The translations under genes and the position numbers were made by a program. Below are positions 24,146 through 31,691 of a stretch of DNA of 57,118 nt, in pieces. The notes below the pieces were generated by a model. That model did not search any database, had not been told where the DNA came from, and was given only the letters and a program-made list of their open reading frames with translations. This DNA comes from Allobosea sp. 47.2.35. GTDB taxonomy: Bacteria > Pseudomonadota > Alphaproteobacteria > Rhizobiales > Beijerinckiaceae. The stretch lies in contig NZ_JANLGI010000021.1 in assembly GCF_024655635.1 (NCBI RefSeq), forward strand, positions 1-57,118, read 5' to 3'. Positions within the stretch are counted from its first letter, which is position 1. Each line of letters starts with the position of its first letter.

Positions 24146-25368
24146 CGCAGATTCGGCGGCTGCTGGCCATCAACAACTACTTCTATCGACGCGGCGGCGC
24201 AGAGAGCGTCTTCCTCGATCATATCGGCCTGTTCGCCGCCGCCGGCTGGGACGTGGTGCCCTTCGCTATGCAGCACCCGGCCAACCTGCCGAGCCCGTGG
24301 TCCGGCTATTTCGTCTCCGAAATCGAATATGGCGCAGCCGGCGGGCCGCTTACCAAGGCCCGGCAGGCCGCAAAGGTCATTTTTTCGCAGGAAGCCCGCC
24401 GCAACATCCGCAACCTGATCGGGCAGGCCCGGCCGACCGTGGCGCATGCCCATAATGTCTACCACCATATCTCGCCTTCGATCTTCGGCGCGCTGAAGGA
24501 CGAGGGCGTGCCGCTGGTGATGACCGCGCATGACCTGAAGATCGCCTGCCCGGCTTACAAGATGCTGAGCGGCGGCCGCGTCTGCGAGCGCTGCCGGGGC
24601 GGGCGCATCCACAACGTCCTGCTGCATCGCTGCGTGAAGGATTCGGTTGCGGTCAGCGGGCTGGTGCTGATGGAGACGCTGGTCCATCGCAGCCTCGGCC
24701 TCTATCGCGACACGCTCGACCGCGTGATCGCGCCAAGCCGCTTCTATCGCGACAAGCTGATCGCCTGGGGCTGGGATGCGGACCGCATCGTCCATATCCC
24801 CAACTGCATCGATGCGAGCGAGTACATGCCCGCGGCCGACGAGGGCGGCTATTTCGTCTATGCCGGGCGGCTTGCGCCGGAGAAGGGGCTGGCCACGCTC
24901 CTGCGCGCTGCGGCGCTTGCGCGCCAGAAACTGGTGCTGGCCGGCAGCGGCCCGGAAGAGGAACGCCTGCGCCGGCTCGCCCAGGACATCGGCGCCGATG
25001 TCAGCTTTGTCGGTCATCTCGACAAGCCGGCTCTGCAGCGCCTGATCGGCGGGGCGATCGCGCTGGTCCTGCCATCCGAATGGTACGAAAACGCTCCCGT
25101 CAGCGTCCTCGAGGCTTATGCGCTCGGGCGCCCGGTCATCGGCACGCGGATCGGCGGCATTCCCGAACTGGTCATAGAAGGCGAGACCGGCCTGCTGGTC
25201 GAGCCCGGCAACGCCGCCGGCCTCGCCGAAGCCCTCGCCGCCATGGCGAGCCTCCCCGCTTCCGCACGCGCCACGATGGGCGCGAGCAGCCGCGACTGGG
25301 TTCTGCGCGAGTTCTCACCCGACCAATACCGCGAACGCACCCTCAACCTGTACGAGGCGATCTGCTGA
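24142..25368 (+). CDS. Glycosyltransferase family 4
   Basis: A 408-residue GT-B enzyme. The N-terminal domain has the acceptor-side loop FYRRGGAESVF typical of GT4 proteins, the C-terminal domain has YAGRLAPEKGL and the donor-binding region LPSEWYENAPVSVLEAYALGRPVIGT with the E-x7-E pattern. A CPAYKMLSGGRVCERCRGG segment holds three cysteines and is common in this GT4 branch. It transfers a sugar onto the growing repeat unit in the cytosol. It overlaps the genes on both sides, showing tight translational coupling. Confidence 0.9.
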   Translation: MTQIRRLLAINNYFYRRGGAESVFLDHIGLFAAAGWDVVPFAMQHPANLPSPWSGYFVSEIEYGAAGGPLTKARQAAKVIFSQEARRNIRNLIGQARPTVAHAHNVYHHISPSIFGALKDEGVPLVMTAHDLKIACPAYKMLSGGRVCERCRGGRIHNVLLHRCVKDSVAVSGLVLMETLVHRSLGLYRDTLDRVIAPSRFYRDKLIAWGWDADRIVHIPNCIDASEYMPAADEGGYFVYAGRLAPEKGLATLLRAAALARQKLVLAGSGPEEERLRRLAQDIGADVSFVGHLDKPALQRLIGGAIALVLPSEWYENAPVSVLEAYALGRPVIGTRIGGIPELVIEGETGLLVEPGNAAGLAEALAAMASLPASARATMGASSRDWVLREFSPDQYRERTLNLYEAIC

Positions 25369-26579
25369 TGTACACCCTGGTCCCGCCCCTCCCCGCCACG
25401 CTGCCCGAGAGAAAGGTCGTCTTCGTCGGCCTGCGCGGCATCCCCGACATCCAGGGCGGGGTCGAGACGCATGTCGCGTCGATCTCGACACGGCTGGCGG
25501 AGCGCGGCTGGCAAGTCGAGGTGATTGGACGCGCGCCCTATCTTCCGTCGCAGAAACCCTATGTCTGGAAGGGCGTCACCGTCACGCCGGTCTGGGCCCC
25601 GCGCTCGCGCAGCTTCGAGGCATTGCTGCATACGACTCTGGGCCTCTTCGTCGCGGCACGGGACAATGCCGATCTCGTGCATATCCATGCGATCGGGCCG
25701 GCCCTTCTGACCCCGCTCGCGCGTCTGCTCGGCCTGCATGTCGTGGTGACGCATCACGGCTTCGACTACGAGCGCCAGAAATGGGGCCCGGTCGCCCGGT
25801 CGATCCTGCGAACCGGCGAGGCCATGGGCATGCTGTTCTCACATGCGAATATCGGCGTGTCCAAGGCGATCGTCGATACCGTCCGCCGCAAGTTCAGCGT
25901 CAGCGCGACCTTCATCCCGAACGGTGTCGAAAAGCCGCTCGCGGAGCTGGGCACCTCCTATCTCGATCGCATCCAAGTCAGGCCGCGGCGCTACATCCTC
26001 TGCGTCGGCAGGATCGTCGAGGAGAAGCGGCATCTCGACCTGATCGAGGCCTTCGCGCGCCTCGCCGACCCTGATCTCAGACTCGTCATTGCTGGTGCAG
26101 CCGATCATGCCGGCCCCTATCAGCGCGCAGTCAAGACGGCGGCCGCCGCGACGGCCGGCGTGGTGATGGCAGGCTTCCAGCGCGGCGAGGCGCTGTTCCA
26201 GCTCTACCGGCACGCTGCCCTGTTCGTCCTGCCATCGAGTCATGAAGGCATGCCGATGGTGCTGCTCGAGGCACTGAGCTACGGCGTGCCCTGCCTGGCG
26301 AGCGATATCGACGCCAATCTCGCACTCGATCTCGGAGAGGGCAGTTATTTCCCGCTGGGCGCCGTCGACCAACTCGCGGAGGCGATCCGCTCGAAGCTCA
26401 CCACGCCCGACGCGGTCGAGGGCGCCGAACGCGCAGCCCGAATCCTCGATTCCTTCGGCTGGGGGGCGATCGTCGACCGCACCATGGATGTCTACGAGAG
26501 CGCCCTCCACGACTGGCGGCCGGGCAGCGTCCATCATGGCGGCGCCGGCTTCGGGAAACGCGTCGAGTTCGGAGGCTGA
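25368..26579 (+). CDS. Glycosyltransferase family 4
   Basis: Starts at ATG 25368, overlapping the previous stop in TGATG; 403 residues. The N-terminal loop is GLRGIPDIQGGVETHV, followed by VTHHGFDYERQKWG and IGVSKAIVD; the donor domain has CVGRIVEEKRHLDL and PSSHEGMPMVLLEALSYGVP. This pattern is close to the WcaI/rhamnosyl- or glucosyl-transferring GT4 group, but donor and linkage cannot be assigned. Cytosolic, part of the repeat-unit assembly line. A longer in-frame version starting inside the previous gene was rejected. Confidence 0.9.
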   Translation: MYTLVPPLPATLPERKVVFVGLRGIPDIQGGVETHVASISTRLAERGWQVEVIGRAPYLPSQKPYVWKGVTVTPVWAPRSRSFEALLHTTLGLFVAARDNADLVHIHAIGPALLTPLARLLGLHVVVTHHGFDYERQKWGPVARSILRTGEAMGMLFSHANIGVSKAIVDTVRRKFSVSATFIPNGVEKPLAELGTSYLDRIQVRPRRYILCVGRIVEEKRHLDLIEAFARLADPDLRLVIAGAADHAGPYQRAVKTAAAATAGVVMAGFQRGEALFQLYRHAALFVLPSSHEGMPMVLLEALSYGVPCLASDIDANLALDLGEGSYFPLGAVDQLAEAIRSKLTTPDAVEGAERAARILDSFGWGAIVDRTMDVYESALHDWRPGSVHHGGAGFGKRVEFGG

Positions 26580-26581
26580 CG

Positions 26582-27487
26582 ATGAAGCTGGCGCTACGAA
26601 ACCTCGAAATGACCGTGCTCGGCCTCGGCTTCCTCGGCCTGGCCTGGGGCAAGAACAAGCTCAAGGGCTACACCACGCCGAACGACGTGGCGAAATCGGA
26701 CGCAGAGGGGCAGATCGCCTATCTGCTCGACATCTTCGCTTCGCTGCGCCGCTTCATGCCGCCGGATTTCGACCTGCGCGGGCGGGACGTGCTGGAGCTC
26801 AGCCCCGGGGCATCGCGCGGCAACGGCGTGCTTTTCCTCGCGCTCGGTGCCCGGTCCTATCACGCGATCGATGTCTTCGACCTTGCTGCCGGGGAAGACC
26901 CCGCATTTTACGAGCGACTGCTCGCGCGCTTCCCGGAAGGTTCCGCAGCCGACCGGGAACGCGCGCTGTCCATCGTCCGCGCGCCAGTCTGCCGCGAGTT
27001 CGGCTATGCTGTCGGGCGCGACTTCGACATTCCGCGCCTGGCCGAGGGGCGATCGTTCGACCTGATCGTCAGCTGCGCGGCCTTCGAGCATTACGACAAC
27101 CCGGCCGCCGCCATCGCAGCCATGACGCAGGTCGCACGGACCGGCTGCGAAGCGGTCCATATCATCGACCTGCAAACCCATTCGCGCTGGATCCGCGAGC
27201 AGGACCCGAACAACATCTATCGCTATCCCGAAGCGCTCTACCGGCTGTTCGCCTTTCCCGGACAGCCTAACCGCCAGCGCCCGGCAGGCTATGTCAGCGA
27301 TTTCGAAGGCGCAGGCTGGGACGATGTCCTCTTCGTGCCGTCGCGGACGATCGAGCCCGCCCTGCGTGAAGCTTCGCTCCGCGGACTGGCCGCCCCGTTC
27401 GGGGGGCTGGACGGTATGACGATCCTCGATGGCGCCCTGACGGCACGCTATCCCGGCAGGGCGGTCATCTCAGGGGTCTCTTCATGA
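26582..27487 (+). CDS. SAM-dependent methyltransferase-like protein
   Basis: A 301-residue protein two bases after the preceding stop. It has a Rossmann-type methyltransferase core: DVLELSPGASRGNGVLFLALG for the SAM loop, AIDVFDL after the second strand, and FDLIVSCAAFEHYDNPAAAI for the post-IV motif. It could methylate a sugar residue and so cap or decorate the polymer. The acidic residue that usually binds the SAM ribose would be D in AIDVFD. Substrate unknown. Confidence 0.8.
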   Translation: MKLALRNLEMTVLGLGFLGLAWGKNKLKGYTTPNDVAKSDAEGQIAYLLDIFASLRRFMPPDFDLRGRDVLELSPGASRGNGVLFLALGARSYHAIDVFDLAAGEDPAFYERLLARFPEGSAADRERALSIVRAPVCREFGYAVGRDFDIPRLAEGRSFDLIVSCAAFEHYDNPAAAIAAMTQVARTGCEAVHIIDLQTHSRWIREQDPNNIYRYPEALYRLFAFPGQPNRQRPAGYVSDFEGAGWDDVLFVPSRTIEPALREASLRGLAAPFGGLDGMTILDGALTARYPGRAVISGVSS

Positions 27488-28725
27488 CGAGCCGCCGCTC
27501 CATGCTTGCCGGCATGGCCAGCCTCGCGGCATCCGCCGTTGCCGGCAGGGGGCAAGCCGCAAGTCAATCCGACAGCGATATCCCGCAGTTCCGCCGCGGC
27601 ATCGGCGTCTCGCATGCGCTGGGCTGGGCCGAGGTTGCCGCCGACGACTCCTATGGCGAGGCGCCCTTCTCGGCCCCGCGCTTCCGCTTCGACGCTGCGC
27701 AGCGACGGGCGATACGCGCCGCCGGCTTCGATTTCGTGCGCCTGGCCGTCGATGTCGGGCCTTTCCTGGCTTTCCAGGGCGCGGCTCGCGACCGGCTCGA
27801 CGCGCTTCTCATAGGCACGGTACGCAACCTGCTCGATGCCGATCTCGGCGTGATCGTCGATCTGCATCCGAGTGCCATGAACCCGGCCTACCGGCCGACG
27901 GCCCTGACAGCGGGCGTGGACACACAGAAATTCCGGGCCGTGCTCGCCTTTCAGTTGAGGCTGGCCGGCCTGCTCGGGCTACTGGCCGAGGACCGGTCGC
28001 TTACCGGCATGCCGAGGCTCGCCTTCGAACTGATGAACGAGCCGGAAGTGCCGCAACCGGTCTGGCAGTCCATGCTCCAAGCCAGCTACAAGGCCGCCCG
28101 CATGGGCTCTGCGAGGCTGCCGCTCGTGCTAGGCTGCGGATCGATGAATGCGGCGGCGGCGCTGACGGCAATCGATATGCGCCCGTTCGCGGGCGATAAT
28201 CGCCTGATCTATACCTATCACGACTACGCGCCCTGGCAGTTCACGCATCAGGGCGTGCGCGGCAGCCCGGCCCATGCGCTGGATGCGATCCCCTATCCGG
28301 CCCCGCCCTCGGCCGCTGCGATGATCGCGGCAACCCAACGACGCATCGCCAACCTCGATCTCTCTGGCGCCGCACTGGCCGAGGCCCGGAAGGCGAAACG
28401 GACCCTCGCACGCTATGCCGGATTCGACCGGGCCGCTCTCGAACGGACCTTCCGGGAGGTGAGCGCCTGGCGGATCGCGCAGCGCCTGCCTGCTCACGCC
28501 ATCCTGCTCGGCGAGTTCGGCGTGCACAGGACGCCTTACCTCGACACGCCGGAGGGGGCCGCCTCTCGCGAAACCTGGCTGCGCGACATGCGCCAACTCG
28601 CCGAGGCGCATGGCTTCGCCTGGTCTGCCTGGACCTATGCGGGAACCGGCGGCTTCGCGCTCGCCGAGAACGAGACCGGGCCGGGCTTCGACGCAGTGAC
28701 GCTCCGCGCGCTCGGCCTGCGATGA
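27484..28725 (+). CDS. Tat-exported glycoside hydrolase family 5 (cellulase-like)
   Basis: A 413-residue protein overlapping the methyltransferase end by 4 bases. The leader MTSRRSMLAGMASLAASAVAG is a twin-arginine signal. The (beta/alpha)8 GH5 core shows FVRLAVD, VIVDLHPS, the acid/base glutamate Glu186 in ELMNEPE, YHDY with His246 and the nucleophile Glu344 in LLGEFG. Periplasmic beta-glycanases of this kind trim or edit polymers during export, as in cellulose and succinoglycan systems. Substrate is inferred from its locus to be the local polysaccharide. Confidence 0.88.
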   Translation: MTSRRSMLAGMASLAASAVAGRGQAASQSDSDIPQFRRGIGVSHALGWAEVAADDSYGEAPFSAPRFRFDAAQRRAIRAAGFDFVRLAVDVGPFLAFQGAARDRLDALLIGTVRNLLDADLGVIVDLHPSAMNPAYRPTALTAGVDTQKFRAVLAFQLRLAGLLGLLAEDRSLTGMPRLAFELMNEPEVPQPVWQSMLQASYKAARMGSARLPLVLGCGSMNAAAALTAIDMRPFAGDNRLIYTYHDYAPWQFTHQGVRGSPAHALDAIPYPAPPSAAAMIAATQRRIANLDLSGAALAEARKAKRTLARYAGFDRAALERTFREVSAWRIAQRLPAHAILLGEFGVHRTPYLDTPEGAASRETWLRDMRQLAEAHGFAWSAWTYAGTGGFALAENETGPGFDAVTLRALGLR

Positions 28726-28732
28726 GGCCGAC

Positions 28733-29818
28733 ATGACGCACCAGCGCTATGCCCATCTCGACGGATTGCGGGCGATCGCGGCGCTCGGTGTGATGGTCGA
28801 GCACCTGTTCGGCGACCTCATCCGGCAGGCCCCCTCAGCGACGGGACCGATGAGCGTCGTCGCTCGATCGGTCTCCGAGAACCTGAGCCTCGGCCGGTTC
28901 GGCGTGGCGCTGTTCTTCCTGATCAGCGGTTTCGTCGTGCCCTTCAGCATCGCCGGCGAGACGCCGCTCAGGCATTTCGCGATCTCGCGGCTGTTCCGGC
29001 TCTATCCCGCGTTCTGGCTGGCGCTCGTCCTGCTCATGCTGACCGGTGGTTTGCCCCCTGCGGCCACCATGCTCGCCAACCTGACCATGGCGCCGCCGCT
29101 CTTCGGCCAGCCCTGGCTTTCGCCGATCTACTGGACCCTGTTCGTCGAACTCGTCTTCTACGGCCTCGCCGCATTGCTGTTCGCAACGGGGCTCCTGCGC
29201 CATATCGGCGCCCTGCTTGTTCTCAGCCTGGGCCTCATCGCCGCGACTGCCCTGCCCGTTCAGATGCGCGTGCAGGGCATCGCCGAACTCCCAGTCCAGT
29301 ATCTCGGCATGCACCTGTCCTTCCTGCTCCTCGGGCTCCTGCTACGGCTGTGCCTGGTTGAACGGAGACCCGGCGCAGGCCTTGCGGCGCTCGCTCTCGG
29401 CCTTGCGCAGCTGGCCTCTCTGCTGGTGGTGGCACCGTTCTCGCTGGCGCGCGGCGACAATTTCGTCATGGAGGGGCTGACGCCCGTACTAGGCGCCTAC
29501 GTCGCGGCCTTCGCGTTTTTCCTCGCCGCCATCCGGCTGGAGCGGCCGCGCTCTGGCCTGCTCGCCCGCATCGGGCTGATCAGCTATTCGCTGTATCTGT
29601 TCCACGGGATCGTAAACGCCACAGTCCATCGCGCCCTGCCGCTGAACGGGGGGATCGGCGATATCGGGACGATGCTGCTTTGCGTGGCGCTGACGCTCGC
29701 GCTGTCCTGGCTCGTCTACCGATGTGTCGAGCGCCCGCTGATCAGGCTCGGGCGCGCGTTGTCGGCGGGGCGCAGAGGCCCCGCTACCTATTCCATCGCC
29801 TTGAAGCGGTTGAGATAG
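28733..29818 (+). CDS. Acyltransferase family 3 membrane protein (OafA-like)
   Basis: A 361-residue protein of about ten helices. It has the acyltransferase-3 signatures: HLDGLRAIAALGVMVEHLF near the N-terminus (catalytic histidine in the family), FGVALFFLISGFVVPFS, RLFRLYPAFW and YWTLFVELVFYG. Family members acetylate or succinylate sugars across the inner membrane. It closes the polysaccharide operon. Its last 31 bases overlap the 3' end of the opposing glucan biosynthesis gene, so the two transcripts are complementary there. Confidence 0.88.
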   Translation: MTHQRYAHLDGLRAIAALGVMVEHLFGDLIRQAPSATGPMSVVARSVSENLSLGRFGVALFFLISGFVVPFSIAGETPLRHFAISRLFRLYPAFWLALVLLMLTGGLPPAATMLANLTMAPPLFGQPWLSPIYWTLFVELVFYGLAALLFATGLLRHIGALLVLSLGLIAATALPVQMRVQGIAELPVQYLGMHLSFLLLGLLLRLCLVERRPGAGLAALALGLAQLASLLVVAPFSLARGDNFVMEGLTPVLGAYVAAFAFFLAAIRLERPRSGLLARIGLISYSLYLFHGIVNATVHRALPLNGGIGDIGTMLLCVALTLALSWLVYRCVERPLIRLGRALSAGRRGPATYSIALKRLR

Positions 29819-31515
29819 GTTTCCTTGTTCGTCGCCGCCTGCGAGGCCGGCAGCCTGAACTTCCAGGTCTCGGTCAGCGTCCGGTCGCCGAGCTTCAGCA
29901 GCGCCGTGAGGTCGGAGGAGACCGCCGGGTTCTTGATCTTGATCCGGTAGCTCAGGCGCCAGCCCTGGATCGCCGGATTGGGCTGCAACTCGGTGCCGAT
30001 GATCTCGACATTATCGTTGGCGCCAACCACGGCCGTCGGCCGGGCATCCTTCGGCAGCTTGCGCAGCGAGGGCCCCTTGAAATCGACGAGGAAGGCGAGC
30101 GTGCCGTCCCCGGCGCGGATCAGGTTGGACTGATAGAACTCGCCGCTCGAACGCATCGTCTGCCAGACATGCGAGATGTCGCCCTTCATCAGGGCCGGTT
30201 CGTCCATCGTCCAGTGCATGCGGTAGTCGAAGCGCATCGGCTCGCCGAAGGGCGGCCTCACATCCGGCACCCAGAGCGTGACGATGTTGTCGTTGGTCTC
30301 GTCGGCGGTCGGGATCTCGACGAGGCGGACATTGCCCTTGCCCCAGTCGTTGGTCGGCTCGATCCAGGCGCTCGGACGCAGGTCGTAGCGATCCTTCAGG
30401 TCCTCGTAGCGCGAGAAATCGCGCCCGCGCTGGAGCAGGCCGAAGCCCTTCGGATTCTCCGCCGCGATGTCGCTGATCGTGACCATCGACGGGTTGACCA
30501 GCGGGCGCCAGATCCACTCGCCATCACCCCGGCGCACGGAAAGCCCATTGGAATCGTGGATCGCGGGGCGGAAATTCGGCGTCGGCGACGGCTGCTGCGG
30601 GCCGAACAGGAACATGCTGGTCAGGGGCGCGATGCCGATCGTCGTCGGCGACGCGTCCCGCCGCAGGAAGACCCGCGACTTGACGCTGAGCACGGCGTCG
30701 GCGCCCGGCGTCAGCGTGAACTCGTAGGCGCCGGAGGCCCGCACCGAATCCATCAGCGCGTAGAACGTCAGGTGCTTGTCCTTCGGCTTGGGGCGGCGCA
30801 GCCAGAACTCGCGGAAGTTGGGAAACTCCTCGGCGATCGGCAGGCCGGTATCGATCGCCAGCCCGCGCCCGGAGAGGCCATAGATCTGGTTCTTGCCGAT
30901 GACGCGGAAATAGCTTGCCCCGAGCACGCTCATGATCTCGTCGAGCTTGCCGGCCTGGTTGATCGGATAGACCACCCGGAAGCCGGCCCAGCCGAGCTTG
31001 CTTGTCGCCTCGCGGTCGAAATGCAGGTCGGCGAAGTCGAAGCGCCCGGAATCGTAAGGAATTTCGTGGGCAGCACCGTCGACGATCTCGCTGATCTTCA
31101 CCGGCGTGTTGAACTGCATGCCCTGATGGTAGAAGGCGAGCTTGAACGGGGTCTTGTGCTCCATCCAGGCGAAGCGGTCGCGCTTCGGCTGCATCTTCTG
31201 GTAGTCGGCGAACTGCATCTTGCTGAAGACGTCGGGCAGGTTGCTGACCGGCGCGACATAGGGCGCCTCAGCCAGCGCCCTGGCCCTGGCGACCACGTCG
31301 TCGAGCCCGAATGTCGGACGCTGCTGCGCGAAAGCCGACGGCCCGGAGACAGCCGCCACGGCGAGCATGCCGAGCGCCAGCCCGAGACGCGCGAGACCGG
31401 GCCCGCGGCGGGCCTGTCCGCACCGGTCCAGCAGCCGCATCAGCATGGGTCGGGCTGAAGAGGAAGATCGGGCCATGAGCGGGGCCCCGTCGGCGGAACG
31501 GGTCGACAAGTTCAC
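29788..31515 (-). CDS. Periplasmic glucan biosynthesis protein (OpgG/OpgD family)
   Basis: GTG 31515 follows a perfect AAGGAG at 5 bases spacing. The 575-residue protein has a long leader with twin arginines (QARRGPGLARLG) ending SAFAQ, then the MdoG/OpgD fold: FGLDDVVARARALA, SKMQFADYQKM, LGASYFRVIG, GLAIDTGLP and a C-terminal Ig-like domain. The family builds or trims osmoregulated periplasmic glucans. OpgD proteins are Tat-exported and OpgG are Sec-exported; the long RR leader favours OpgD but does not decide it. No OpgH synthase gene is in the window. Confidence 0.9.
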   Translation of the reverse strand: MNLSTRSADGAPLMARSSSSARPMLMRLLDRCGQARRGPGLARLGLALGMLAVAAVSGPSAFAQQRPTFGLDDVVARARALAEAPYVAPVSNLPDVFSKMQFADYQKMQPKRDRFAWMEHKTPFKLAFYHQGMQFNTPVKISEIVDGAAHEIPYDSGRFDFADLHFDREATSKLGWAGFRVVYPINQAGKLDEIMSVLGASYFRVIGKNQIYGLSGRGLAIDTGLPIAEEFPNFREFWLRRPKPKDKHLTFYALMDSVRASGAYEFTLTPGADAVLSVKSRVFLRRDASPTTIGIAPLTSMFLFGPQQPSPTPNFRPAIHDSNGLSVRRGDGEWIWRPLVNPSMVTISDIAAENPKGFGLLQRGRDFSRYEDLKDRYDLRPSAWIEPTNDWGKGNVRLVEIPTADETNDNIVTLWVPDVRPPFGEPMRFDYRMHWTMDEPALMKGDISHVWQTMRSSGEFYQSNLIRAGDGTLAFLVDFKGPSLRKLPKDARPTAVVGANDNVEIIGTELQPNPAIQGWRLSYRIKIKNPAVSSDLTALLKLGDRTLTETWKFRLPASQAATNKETYLNRFKAME

Positions 31516-31625
31516 ACTAGCTCCTTAAAGGTGGGCGTCGGCGGGGCGGAGCGCTCGTCCTCTGTTGACGGCGGCGCGACCCAGGCACACATGCCCATCA
31601 TCGCGACGAGGGTCAAGGAATGAGC

Positions 31626-31644
31626 GCGGTTCTTTCCGAACCGC
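31626..31644. promoter_or_regulatory. Inverted repeat in the opg/bglX divergent region
   Basis: GCGGTTC (31626-31632) and GAACCGC (31638-31644) are perfect 7-base arms in the 161-base region between the divergent glucan protein gene and beta-glucosidase gene. It could be an operator for joint control. No T tract follows. Confidence 0.3.
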
Positions 31645-31691
31645 TCCCGCGCTCCCCGTCACCCCCGACAACCTGAGTGAACGAAATCAGC

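Noticed and set aside
29680..31458. 592-codon open frame on the plus strand
   Set aside because: Antisense to the well-supported periplasmic glucan protein gene; composition rich in Arg/Glu/His without domains.
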